Assembly: GCA_020744425.1 (NCBI GenBank)
Contig: JAGMUV010000010.1
Coordinates: 186,001-250,000 of the forward strand
DNA length: 64,000 bases
Reading direction: 5' to 3'
DNA from: Dactylonectria macrodidyma
Lineage: Eukaryota > Ascomycota > Sordariomycetes > Hypocreales > Nectriaceae
Shown here: positions 21,741 through 32,118 of the stretch, in pieces
Layout: each line of letters begins with the position of its first letter
How positions within the stretch are numbered: position 1 is the first letter of the stretch
Position numbers and translations under genes: made by a program
Notes under the pieces: generated by a model
Told to the model about the DNA's origin: nothing
The model's input: only the letters and a program-made list of their open reading frames with translations
Database searches by the model: none

Positions 21741-22427
21741 TGTCAAGGAGGCGACGCGGAGGAGGGCGATGTGGAAGGGTGCTCGTAATGTTGCCAGTGC
21801 ACAGTCGAAAGTAACAACTTCATCATGACGGCATGACGTATCATGACTTGACCCATGGCCTGCGTCAGCCACATGGGGGATCCGGGACGGATCAATGTGT
21901 AGCCGACCGGATTCGCAAACATCATGCTGGCAATATAGTTTGCACTGACAATCCTTAAACTTCTGTTGGATCCGAAACGGTCAATTCGATCTGGATACTT
22001 GTGGGGGCCACTTACTAGGAAAAGGGGCCCTTGATTAAGAAAACAACGGTACCTCTGAATACTGCCAATTTGTTAGAATTGTGAAGTCACTTCATTACAA
22101 AGGTAACCTCGATAATTCTGACCGGGGGGAATTATATATTTGCAAAGAGAGACAAAAGTAATATAAATAACTTAATCTAACTTGTTAAATAGTGGCAAAA
22201 GGAAGCTTATGGAAGTAGCTTGAAAGGCTGATAAATATTGTTAAATTGGACCATAGTGGAACACCTAGGCGCAGGGTGGTCATATGAGAAGAGGTAGTCT
22301 TTTGGAACTGAATCAGGGAAAGCTCGCCGAGCTCTCGCTAGGCTAGATCGCCTTGAACTTAAGGGGCGGGTGCTGGAACAGAAGTTACACAATATATACA
22401 CACGTTTCAACGTTACAGCTTGGAATG
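21741..22427. other. Intergenic, partly AT-rich
   Basis: Promoter side of the rhodopsin-like gene. From about 22070 the sequence becomes AT-rich. The short minus-strand frame at 22207-22410 shows nothing recognisable. Confidence 0.4.
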
Positions 22428-22690
22428 CGACGAATGCAGAGCACTCACGGGGCTTTTATCGCATGACGATTTTGCCTTCCGACATATAGCCTCTCTATCT
22501 AGCTTTTCTAGCTGCTTAGCGTATCTCGAAGGGTTGATTAGGATAGCAAGGCTTACACCCTAATGCAGTAGAAACTCTAGTTATTTTAAGTTACTATTGC
22601 CTTAGGATTAGGTTTTAGACCCTTACATTATTATTTATTATTAGTTATTTTTTTTTAATTATTTAATTTCTAGCCCCTCTCTAAGTATGT
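22428..22690 (+). repeat. Dispersed repeat family, partial AT-shifted copy
   Basis: Collinear with 57080-57350 and, inverted, with 19380-19625: CGGGGCTTTTATCGCATGAC, then CCCTAATGCAGTAGAAACTC, a poly-T run and CTAGCCCCTCTCTAAGTATG. Only the poly-T half of the element is present. Confidence 0.8.
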
Positions 22691-22784
22691 GGTAAGGATT
22701 GAAATAGCTAGATGAAGATGTATTGTAGATATGTTATTCTAAAATAAGAGGTCAGAATTAACCCCTTTTCTAGTCCCTTTACTA

Positions 22785-24010
22785 GCTGACTAAGCTAGTA
22801 AATTCAGCCATAACTAGCCACAACTAGCCATAGCTAGCTATAGCTATAACTAAGCTACATCCTTCTTTTCCCATCTATAACAAGTGCTGGATATAAAGAG
22901 AAAGAAGCTACTATCCTAATAGCTAAAATATCACTCTAATAGACAGAAATAACAGGACCAATCAGACAACAGCTTGACTAGCAGACCTAGCTTCAAGAGG
23001 CAGCTAGGATAGCTATCTCTAACAGCAGGAACAGCGGCTCTTGCAGTCAGCGGCAACAGCAGCCCTAGCTTCAAGGGGCGGCTAGGACAGCTGTTTCTAA
23101 CAGAAAGAAAGGCGGCTCTTGCTGTTAACAACAGCCCTAGCTTCAAAGGGAGGTTAGGACGGCTGTTTCCAATAGCAGGAACGGCGGCTCTTGCGGTCAA
23201 CCGCAACAGCAGTCTCTTCCAATCCCTCAGCCTATCAGCTAGTCGGAGCTGCCGACGAAAACAGCGCTAGCTTCCTAGGTTTTCAGGGACGGATTTGACA
23301 GTCGTATCGGCAGTCAGTCAGTCGGCCGATCGGTCGGTCGGTCGGTCGGTCTGAGGGTCAATTGACCAGTCAGACTGACAGTCAGTCAGATAATCAGTCC
23401 GGCTTCCAGTCAGTCAGTTAGCTAGTCAGACAGTCAGATAGACAGTCAGTCAGACGGCTGATCAGACAGTCAGTCAGACGGTCAGTCAGATAGTCAGACT
23501 AGCAGACAGCTAGGTCTTGCGGTAGTTGCTTTCAGCTGCAGACTGAAGGCAAGGTCCCCAGCAAATCGAAAAAAAGGGTCGGCAAAGAGAGAAAATCGGT
23601 CCCTAAGGCTAGCCGGCTATGGCCAATAGCAGCAACAGCCCTAGGGCAGGAAGGAAAGACCTTACGGAAGGTCAGGTCGGCGAGTAGTCATCGCGGCGGT
23701 CGGGGCCGTAGTCATCGGGGCCGGCTGCCTCGAGCTTGTAAGAGGGTTCCGGCAGCAGCAGCAGCCGCGGAAAGTAAGGTCCGGCAGCAACAGCCCAAGC
23801 CAGCTACTGCAACCGGCAGCGGCCGCAGTCCAGTCAAATTAGTAGGTATAAGCTGCAGAGGGAAATGCGGTTACAGCTGTCCGCGGCGGCTGATAGCTGC
23901 GAAGGAAAACGCGGTCTTAGCAGCAGAGCCTCGAGCTTGGAAAGGCAGGGCGTTTCCAGTCGGGTCTTCGAAGGCTAGGAAAGGCAGGGCTAGGAAAGGC
24001 AGGGCGTTTC
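22785..24010. repeat. Complex low-complexity and tandem-repeat block
   Basis: Four parts. (a) 22790-22860: near-tandem TAGCCATAACTAGCCACAAC variants. (b) 22986-23215: three copies of a 72-78 bp unit starting CCTAGCTTCAAGGGGCGGCT, at 22986, 23064 and 23136. (c) 23300-23520: degenerate GTCA/GTCG tetranucleotide array. (d) 23930-24015: repeated AAAGGCAGGG with GCGTTTCCAG. CAG-rich runs lie between. No protein frame is maintained through the block. Confidence 0.8.
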
Positions 24011-24239
24011 CAGCAGCCGGGTTATTAAATTAAGTATTATCCTAACTATTCACTTTTAAACTAGCATTATATACTCTAGACTTATACTACTATTATAATC
24101 CAGGGCCTTATTATCAGACTGTAAGTTATTAAATTAAATTTCATTGTAGAGGTTAATTAGTCAGCAACTCGCCCCGCCAACCACGCTTATAACAACACCA
24201 TTAACATCACCACCATCACTAAAACACAACTACACTACT

Positions 24240-25928
24240 AACATTACCACCCTCACGGATGCTGTTCATTTCCACGATCGCACCGCCTCCTTTCATACAA
24301 TACCGATAGAGTTCGACCTATACGTCAGCCAAGTAGCATCTTAGCTCGATACGATACCCTTAGATCAGTTCGCGCTAACGTCCGAAGTCAATTAGGAGCG
24401 TACAGCGAAACGACGACGATCCTTAAAGCCTAGCGAGTCACGTAAGCGCTATCAACCCATTTCTCCTCCCGCCTTAAACGCTATTGACTGAAGTTCAGTA
24501 TCAAGTTTATCCGTATCGCTAGAAGATAGCGTTCCTATAGAGCCTTTAATACTTAACAAATCATTATCATCATAAGTCTTAATAATGAACAGACACCTCG
24601 AGCTAAAATGACTAGCAAAAGACGCCCTATTGGCAGTGCCCCTAGTCTTTCCTCCCAAAGCAATGCTGCCTACTCGCGCAATAGTAAGCGATTAAGGCAG
24701 TCCTAATTACTAACCAAACTGTTCCTCTTATACGGCCCCGAAGGACACCGCCTTATCCAAGACTCGCTCAGCTTTACCATAAATGCACACGCTCTTTCCC
24801 CAACCCTTCGAAACTTAATTAGCGATATTAAGGATGTGGCGGGCAGGCATAGCATAATGCCCTGAAGGATTAAGGCCGCATTGGAGCAGCGCCTTAAGGC
24901 CGCGAGCTCGTTTGACCAATTATATGACTACATGTTCTTTGATGACGCGAGAGAGTCTGAAAGTGATTATATATGGCGAGACCGTGCTAGCGCTGAAGAA
25001 TTGGTTTGTTGCGCTTTTTAAATTGTAGATCAGTCTAATGAACGCTCCCGCATACTTAGCGACAAGTCGGCTTAGAATAACCTAGTACATTCTCCGATAC
25101 TAGAGATATTCGTGTACGAAATGCGCAATGCACCTGGCCAGGATGTTCTGAACTTTCTGCTATGGTACATAACCTTCTCCCTTTGTGGTAATATCCAACG
25201 CTAACCTTGACTTCTTATAGTACTACGACTATCATCGACTCGACGTATCACCGGTTTCCCGATGGGGCGAGCCGTGTTGACTCTGTCTTTCGGCTGCTTC
25301 CCGAACGCGATCCAACGATTACACCCGACACAATACAGCAGCCGCTGCTTCTAGACACGGCGGCGCCATGCTTTAATTGGACGACCGACCGGCTGCTGCA
25401 ACAGTATCCGCTGGCCATCAGCATCGAGACTAAGCGTTACGGTGGCAATATGGCCAAGGGAGAACAGCATCTGGGCATCTGGCATGCAGCGCAATGGGAA
25501 TTTCTCGCATCACGGGCCGGCGCTGAGCCTGTCGATCAGCTTGGGTTTCAACCGGGTATCGTGGTTCAGGGTCACATCTGGTCGCTCGTCATCACAACAC
25601 GCCATCAGGCTACAACTGTATGTATATCTGCGCCTATCCTGGAGACTGTCGCGCTGACCTGCTTTCTTAGACGGTGTTGTCTAGTGTCGAGTTTGGCAAC
25701 ACGAGTTCCGTGGTCGGTGTTTTTGAAGTCATTGCCGGCCTGCGGAGGCTCCGTTGTTGGTCTCTAGACGTCCTATGGCCATGGTACAGAACCTTCCCGG
25801 GCTGTCCAAGTCGCCTAGCGGCGATTAATAGATGTCTACTATCGCTGCGGTGTGCTAGGATCCAACCGGATCTCATCAGTGCCCACGATGAGTTCCAGGG
25901 GACTTACAAGCCGAGCCTCGTTGGATAG
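24240..25928 (+). pseudogene. Fungal PD-(D/E)XK nuclease-like protein, inactivated
   Basis: The frame can be followed for about 500 codons with two introns (about 25167-25220 and 25619-25672). The N-terminal half reads SKRRPIGSAPSLSSQSNAAY then LRNLISDIKDVAGRHSIMP and VHSPILEIFVYEMRNAPG, as in fungal PDDEXK_12-type proteins (PF20516). The catalytic region is intact in one open stretch: STYHRFPDGASRVDSVFRLL, then PLAISIETKRYGGN (E-x-K of the active site), GEQHLGIWHAAQWEF and VVQGHIWSLVI. The C-terminal part reads FGNTSSVVGVFEVIAGLRRL. At least six stops interrupt the N-terminal half, mostly where Trp or Gln is expected (TAG, TGA, TAA), which fits RIP-type C-to-T mutation. Cellular role of this family is unknown. 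Confidence 0.85.
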
Positions 25929-26491
25929 TTAGATGCGGATGAGGACGTGAGCTATCTGGTCGTAAAGGGAGACTACCTGGATCTGGGAGGCTCCATAGAG
26001 AAAGACCAGCTTTCAGACCACGACAGGCAGGTTTACTAACATCATGCGTATCTCAAAGGTGTTGTAATACACGATTCAAGTGAATAACAAAGCCGCATTA
26101 TTAACATATGACGGCTGGCTTAGGTTGATCAAGGATTAACCCAACGCTCTTAAGCTTTTGAATTTAGCTTAGGCATTGGAATGAAAATATGGGTGGATCT
26201 CGTCTCAATCAAGCATACAATATATTAGGAGTTGGCGGCATTGGCCAAAAAAAAAAAGGTTATGGGTGGTGGTATCATTCGGAAAGCTAAGTTGCGTGCA
26301 TTCTGAGCGGAGGTTTTTTTTTTTTTTGACGCATAGGATACAGAACTCATCTGCGACGAAAAACGGATCTCTGGGTCTGCTGTTCATTTCGTGGTTACTA
26401 CTCGTCTTAATCAAAACCATTCTGGAGATGTCATATTCATCGGGTAGCTGAAACATACTGCCTTAGTATATGCCAACTCAAGAACTGTTAG
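25929..26491. other. Intergenic between PD-(D/E)XK relic and SUKH gene
   Basis: Contains two homopolymer runs (A10 at about 26247 and T14 at about 26314). Those and the short frames around them carry no recognisable signal. Confidence 0.4.
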
Positions 26492-27200
26492 CTAAGTAGC
26501 TATAAGAAAGACTTCTCGTCTTTTCCCAATCTCGTCGGGGTAAGGTCCATTCGCCGATCTGCGTAGTCGTTGTTCCAGAAACTGCCTGAAGGTACCACAA
26601 GGAAGTGTATCTGAATCATGCCGCTCTATAGCAGCCCACTCAAGCTTTTGCATCTTTTCAAAGCTGCCATATCGAGATTCGATGACTCTAAGGGCTTGTT
26701 TCTTTGCATTCTCCGGGGTATCCCACCCATCCATAGCCTCTTTGTACGGCGTCGAGGATTTTCTTGGTGCCCTTGGGAGTAACCAGGAGATTAGATAGAA
26801 CGTCTTCAGATCCAATCTCGACTGTTGGTCCGGAATCTGGCCATACACGCCCATCAGGGAGATTGAGTTCCACTGTGCCTGAAATGCTCTCGTGGAATTC
26901 CAAATAAGGAGTCTCGAGCCCTGGGTCGGTCCAGCGGACATCGTCTACTCCACAGAGGAGAGGATCAAGATGAAAGCCGTTCCATGTGCCCCCAAACCCA
27001 TTCGTAATCTTGAGAAACTCTTTGTAGTCGTCTGGAAGTGTTACGTGGAGTCTCTTCTCCAGAGCTAAGATCTGTTCATCGGTCGCTGGCGGTAGCACAA
27101 AGAGCGTTTCAGGAACTGGTTTTCCCTTCTCCTCCCAAAGGCTCATAGAGTTAGCTTTTGTGTTACGTTCCACCTCCAGGAGAAGTTCTTTTAATGACAT
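26492..27200 (-). pseudogene. SMI1/KNR4 (SUKH) domain part, with one frameshift
   Basis: Starts at ATG 27200, directly after the TAA of the upstream frame. Residues about 38-150 form the SUKH fold: PPATDEQILALEKRLHVTLP, DDYKEFLKITNGFGG and the TVEIGSEDVLSNLL strand. After KKILDA at 26748 the frame ends early (TAG 26688), but removing one base (G at 26747) gives a continuous YKEAMDGWDTPENAKKQALR then EWAAIERHDSDTLPCGTFRQ and FLEQRLRRSA to TAG 26492. This is the normal C-terminal 'YGGFREFLE' type ending of fungal SUKH proteins. So a one-base insertion is likely. SUKH proteins in bacteria act as immunity proteins; in fungi SMI1/KNR4 regulates cell-wall synthesis. Confidence 0.82.
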
Positions 27201-27902
27201 TTACTCAATTCGATGTGCTTTTCGGCCATTGGTAAAACGCTCAGTGAAGGTTGCTATGACGTCTTTGCCAAGGGCATCGAGTCTGTCCTTGTCGACGGGA
27301 ACTTTTCGAGCCACTGCTCCGGTAGAGAGAAGCTTACAGAGCTCGTGACGTCCGGCAAGGTACGATATGGTCTGGCGCTTATGCAAATTTCCGGCGATGA
27401 GCTTGAGAACTTCCTGGACTTTCGAGTCGTTCTGAATCTCATCCAGATCGGAAGTCTTATTTGAAGCTAGCGTAATGGCGGTAGATAGAGCGTCAGCTAG
27501 CGCTGCGCTTCGTACCCCGTCATCATAAGACGACTTGGCATTTCTCACGCGTTCCAGCTGTTCTCCGAGTTTCCTTTCATCATCTTGCGTGTCATCCCTA
27601 TCGTCGGTTTCCAGACCATGTTTGGCAGCAGTCTTATCCGATGTCTCTTTTGTTCTCTCATTCTCGGGGATTTCATCTGGCCATTGATTGGTCGCCGCGA
27701 AGAAGGGTTCGAAATGTCGGAGCTGGTTGCGCTGCCAATCTGAAGTAGTATCAGGGAGGAGAAGTGATACTAAGGTTCTGGTGGTGTCGATCTCGCCCAG
27801 TACAGCGAACTCTTGCGCCAGATCTACCAGTTTGTTGTAGACTTCCGGAAGAGAAGGGTTTGTTAGGATCGCGTCGCGATCGAATTTCTTTGGTTGAGAC
27901 AT
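27201..27902 (-). CDS. N-terminal part of a SUKH-type protein (233 aa frame ending in TAA)
   Basis: ATG 27902, stop TAA 27203-27201. The next ATG follows with no gap and in the same frame, so this reads as the first half of a single SUKH protein of about 470 residues interrupted by a TAA (CAA-to-TAA would restore Gln). The product is helical (YNKLVDLAQEFAVLGEIDTT), with an acidic linker (KHGLETDDRDDTQDDERKLG) and a leucine/alanine-rich helix. Many fungal SMI1/KNR4-like proteins have such a helical N-terminal region that reports on 'LAELGQVET..LL'. Alternatively two overlapping-stop cistrons exist, but bicistronic genes are rare in fungi. Confidence 0.7.
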   Translation of the reverse strand: MSQPKKFDRDAILTNPSLPEVYNKLVDLAQEFAVLGEIDTTRTLVSLLLPDTTSDWQRNQLRHFEPFFAATNQWPDEIPENERTKETSDKTAAKHGLETDDRDDTQDDERKLGEQLERVRNAKSSYDDGVRSAALADALSTAITLASNKTSDLDEIQNDSKVQEVLKLIAGNLHKRQTISYLAGRHELCKLLSTGAVARKVPVDKDRLDALGKDVIATFTERFTNGRKAHRIE

Positions 27903-29863
27903 TGCAATGGAACTGATAATTCAGGACCGTTCATAGTATTAGATTTAAGATGCAGAGCAAGACCATATTTTGAGCTGCTTACTATTGACGTCATGTCTCT
28001 CGACCATTTATTAATCACCCGTTGGTATTGTGGGGTAAGCCACCTACCAACCTCGTCCCGAGGCTGGGGCCAAAACCCCTTGTCAGAGATTTAAATAATT
28101 GTCACCTTTTTAATATGAAATGCCTATTTTTAACTATTTCTTGAAGCCTTGTCCGAATGCCCTTCAGGAGATCCGAGGTAGATAGGTTTCGCTTTGATTA
28201 TAGGTTAGGTGTCAACATAAGACTAACTGTTTTGAAGAATTTTCACATATCCAAGCGGTTAAGCTCCAGGAGTACAGGACCATCGACGGGTCTTTCAAAT
28301 ACTGACGGCTGGCTTGCCCGGAGAGAGGATTCAACGCCCTGAAGGGTTCGCAGTTCCGCGTCGAGATATACGGACTCCAGACCGACTGACTGTCTCGCCG
28401 CTCGTCACATGTCTGACAGCAAGTCCAGGAGCTCGTCCACTATTCTACCCGACCACCAGGGGAATAGTGAGCCAACATCTGGTGAGATCCCATGACTGAC
28501 CCGCCAGTTCCGTCGCGCCTGGGGAGCAGCATCGCGGGCGGCCTGATGAGAGAGGCGCAGTAATAAAGAACTATGTGGCGGATTGTGACCTGTGATTGGT
28601 GCATCTAGGTCCATACTTGGTCCACTGAACTGAGCTGGTGTTTGGGGTTTCTGCTGAGACTTCTCGGCAGCCAGCTGCCGATCGGCCGATCCCGACGTTG
28701 ATGCTTGGACATGGGGCCATATAATCAAGCGGAGAAGTCCATTGTTAAAATTTATTAGTATTGGCGGAACGTCAGGCATGTTTTGCTCTGGTATCCTCTG
28801 CTGAAGCTCAAGCGAGATCTTAGTCGGCGTGAGAAGAGGACGGTCAGGCGCTGCGTCTCTTGGTCAGACCGGGTGGAAGAGTTCCGGCAGACGGAACGAG
28901 CGGCAATCGACGAGGTTGAGGTGTACCTAACTGGCGAGGTGGTGCTGGGGCAGTCAGCTGCTGAGCGAGTCCCGATCCAGTTGGACCAAACCAGACCCAT
29001 GCACGTTGTTGGTTGTTGGTTGTTGGCTCCTAGTTTTTTTTTTTCAGATTGGTGCAAGAAAGGTCCCAAAAAGTCCCATACACCAATAAGGAAGGTGATC
29101 AGCTAAAACTTTATGAGCAACAAATTGTTTCATTCCATTGATGAGATACTGCTGAGGGTAAAGGTTTGCAACAAGACAGTGGGCATCGGGAATGCTCCAA
29201 TTAGTCCATGTAAGTGATAAATAACAATTAGAGCAACCATGGAATGCAATCATAGCACTTGTCATATAACCTTATCTGGATCTAAAAGAGTTAGTAGAGA
29301 CATTGCCTCATCTGGCAGTCACTTGACAAAAGTGATGTCTCCTACTGTACCATTATTGGCGAGCTTATTCATACTGGTCCCTAATGAGGCTAAATCTGAC
29401 CCTGCAGTATCAACGAATACGAAAAAATAAGTTATCCCCGGAACAGGTGGAACCTGCAGGCTGTATTTGGCCCTAGGCAGGTCTTTTCCGGATAATCGGC
29501 ACCGAAATGGCCTCACGAGGCTTATCTCTCAGTGTGATTTCCGAAACCATTCCACATGCATCTCGAAGCGACCTTGACAGCTGCGCACTACCAACAAATG
29601 ACCCAGCATGCCCCTACCTTGAGCGGGTGTCACAGTGCTTCATAGGCCGTTGACAGCATCTTGTCATTGCGGAAATAGATGTGAATTGCATAATTCTCGT
29701 GTTTGGGAGGAATCAAACACTCCGTGGTCTGAAGCCAATGCAAGCGGCCAGAGAATATAATAGAGCAGGTTCGCACGCAACCACAAACAAATTCAAAATC
29801 TTCCTCTTGTCACGTGTACAAGTTCCCCGCCCCGCAAGCCTTTCCCATTTTCATCGGTCCACC
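27903..29863. other. Long intergenic stretch, no supported gene
   Basis: Several open frames up to 124 codons occur on both strands (28405-28779 minus, 28783-29106 plus, 28755-29069 minus). The plus one reads LKRDLSRREKRTVRRCVSWS, which is charged and could be a retroelement or gene remnant, but I cannot assign it. The minus frame at 29265-29044 (TWTNWSIPDAHCLVANLYPQ) also looks protein-like without a match I can name. The last 120 bases are the promoter of the secreted protein at 29864, with a TATAATA box near 29757. Confidence 0.4.
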
Positions 29864-30538
29864 ATGCTCCTCCTTCAACTTGTTACTGCTGTCATTCCCC
29901 TCGTTATGGCAACCTCTTCTACCCAGCCTTATGATCAGGGGGCCAGCTCAGCTGATGTTGCTCCAGAGGGCACGCGAGATATCCGCATGTGGACTGATAA
30001 TACGAATCAGAACACTATAATCAAATACCTCCATGTTCCAGATACATATGCCTTGATCGATATCAAGCATGTAGACCACGTCGGAATGTTCTACACCTTC
30101 AAGAACGGAGATACCTGGTTGACTCTAAACAACAAGCGTCTCTTCCTTACACCAGATATGGATGAACCCGATATTGATCGAGGCTCTGAGGATGCTGAGG
30201 ATTGGCCTGTCATGAGCCCCGAAGAGCTCAAAGAGGCTCTCGCGAACCATCCCTCATATGAGGAGCTTAATGCTACCTGGCAAGGTGTCCAGGAAGAACG
30301 GCGTGCCGTGGACCCACTTGAAAGGCGCACAACCTCGTGTCAGACTGTGCGCTGCAACTATAGCTACGATTGTTACCCATTGTCTACCACCTACGAGGAC
30401 TGTTACCGCTGTAGCAACCATAGATGCACATACCGGGTGCTGCTGCCCAATGCGATTGGACCCATTTCCGGTAAACGGGGCGAAGAAGAGGAGCAAGAAG
30501 AAGAGCAAGAAGAAGAAGGAGAAGAAGAGAAGAAATAG
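29864..30538 (+). CDS. Small secreted cysteine-containing protein, 224 aa
   Basis: ATG 29864 has a good context (CACCATG) and opens with a signal peptide MLLLQLVTAVIPLVMA. The frame is open further upstream but that part is not protein-like. The mature protein has an acidic middle (PDMDEPDIDRGSEDAEDWPV), possible Kex2-type basic sites (ERR, LERR), a six-cysteine cluster (TSCQTVRCNYSYDCYPLSTT, then YEDCYRCSNHRCTYRV), and a tail of alternating Glu runs ending in Lys-Lys. Intronless. It resembles fungal secreted effector-like or antimicrobial-type small proteins, but no family is recognised. Confidence 0.75.
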   Translation: MLLLQLVTAVIPLVMATSSTQPYDQGASSADVAPEGTRDIRMWTDNTNQNTIIKYLHVPDTYALIDIKHVDHVGMFYTFKNGDTWLTLNNKRLFLTPDMDEPDIDRGSEDAEDWPVMSPEELKEALANHPSYEELNATWQGVQEERRAVDPLERRTTSCQTVRCNYSYDCYPLSTTYEDCYRCSNHRCTYRVLLPNAIGPISGKRGEEEEQEEEQEEEGEEEKK

Positions 30539-30687
30539 AGTATTGGTGGAGTATTGTTTAAGATAGCTAGACATCCTGTTTCGGGCCATATTGTCTCACT
30601 AGTCTAAGGGTCACATTCAACATGGTGACTGGTACGCTGTGTCATTTTACGTATGGTTTGTGGATTTTCTCTTTTGAATTGAAGATA

Positions 30688-31012
30688 CTAGGGGGTCTCG
30701 TGACATCGCGTCAAGCTCAACCCCCCGTTCTTCCCTCACGGGGGGGCCACTGACCAAGCAAAAAGTCGTTGACTCAACAAATACCTGAAAAATAGGTATA
30801 TGCCTTAGTAAATTTATGTACCTTCTCCAAAAAAAATATCTATTAACTTACTAAGAAAATTCCCCGCAAAAATACACTGCGTTGACTAGATTTTTGATGT
30901 AAGTCAATGTAACTAAATTTGTCGAGTCAACGACTTTTTGCTTGGTCAGTGGCCCCCCCGTGAGGGAAGAACGGGGGGTTGAGCTTGACGCGATGTCACG
31001 AGACCCCCCTAG
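30688..31012. mobile_element. MITE with long near-perfect inverted repeats, 325 bp
   Basis: The ends read CTAGGGGGTCTCGTGACATC and its complement, and pair over about 90 bp through TCAAGCTCAACCCCCCGTTC and GACCAAGCAAAAAGTCGTTG with a single length difference in the outer G run (five against six). TA borders both ends (30686-30687 and 31013-31014). The inner 140 bp are AT-rich. The structure would form a very stable hairpin. TA duplication points to a Tc1/mariner-class mobiliser. Confidence 0.9.
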
Positions 31013-31562
31013 TAGTAGCTTGATGCCTTTTACACTTCCTCCTACCCCATCGCTTGAATGGTACGCCAGGCTGAACAGTATATCGGCCGAACGTCGAGTA
31101 TCCGCCAGGGCGAGATCACATCATGTCTCCCCGCTCAGCTACTGAAATCGTAGGTCTTCACCCTTTCACCATTTGCTAGATGTACCCTGATATCGCATGG
31201 CCAAGTGGCACGCGAAACAAGATGTTGTACAAGGTTTCGAAGGATAGGATCTTCGCAAGCGAATGACGGAATCCTCAACGGGCGTGGAGTTGGAGGAAAT
31301 AATAAGAATTTAGTTAGTCCACCACTATTGTCATGCCATTCATTATACGACTAATGATAACCTAGAGGCAGTAGCTATTGGCGCCTTACTCTAGACAGAG
31401 GATCTATTTTGCTGCTACTGGTTAAAGGTTTTAAGTTCTTCTGCTGCCACATCGGAATGGAGACCGTTTAGCTCTGAAGCACTGGAAATAGAATTCAACT
31501 AGTCGAACTTTAATGTTAGACGTGCCTGATGCTGCCCGCTCTCTCGTGCTCATGAATTACCC

Positions 31563-31655
31563 ATGGTGGAGTCTGGATACCTCATGGTGGAGTCTGGATA
31601 CCTCATGGTGGAGTCTGGATACCTCATGGTGGAGTCTGGATACCTCATGGTGGCA
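31563..31655 (+). repeat. 21 bp tandem array, four and a bit copies
   Basis: Exact unit ATGGTGGAGTCTGGATACCTC repeated four times with a partial fifth. In the plus frame from 31513 it would encode WWSLDTS x4 in a 60-residue frame. Copies are identical, so expansion is recent. Confidence 0.9.
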
Positions 31656-31704
31656 AATTATGCCTCCTAGTCCCCAGCTAAGTATCTGCTTTTAGCAAAG
31701 GAGT

Positions 31705-31775
31705 TATAGGATCCATGGGAATTGGAAGATCTATAGGAGTTGGAGGATCCGTAGGAATTGAAGGATCCGTAGGAT
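31705..31775. repeat. 18 bp degenerate tandem array
   Basis: Unit near GGATCCGTAGGAATTGGA, about four copies with drift. On the minus strand it encodes a proline-rich TDPPTPIDLPIP pattern inside an open frame, which may be chance. Confidence 0.8.
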
Positions 31776-32118
31776 CAGCTGACGTGATGCCGCTACCACC
31801 TGGTTGGGGGCGGTTAGGGGCTGTGCATAAAGTATGCTCGCCTTGCACTTGTGGGATCAACCATCGGCCAGACACGCCGTACTGTCACTGTTTACAGATA
31901 TAAATTATCATAAACTCCCACAATATGCCTTAAAATACGATCGCCCACGATAATCAAATACAAGAACTCTTTCCGCCCTTCAGATATCAGTAGCGCCGCA
32001 CTTGTCCTCGTTGCTACTTCTACCTACTCTCTCAACGAAACCCTGCATTGGACATCTTTTTATAATCAAGACATCGCAACTACGCATCCAAATCCCCGCA
32101 AGACGCCCTACCGCTGCA

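Larger units (their letters stand above)
31013..32118. other. Intergenic with two short tandem repeats
   Basis: No supported gene. The 21 bp array at 31563-31652 and the 18 bp array at 31705-31775 are listed separately. The last 100 bases are the promoter and leader of the secreted protein at 32119. Confidence 0.5.

Noticed and set aside
23300..23520. CRISPR-like array
   Set aside because: The short GTCA units are contiguous with no spacers; it is a degenerate tetranucleotide repeat in a fungal genome.
28783..29106. Charged plus-strand frame as a real gene
   Set aside because: No start context, splice structure or recognisable domain; equally long frames occur on the other strand.
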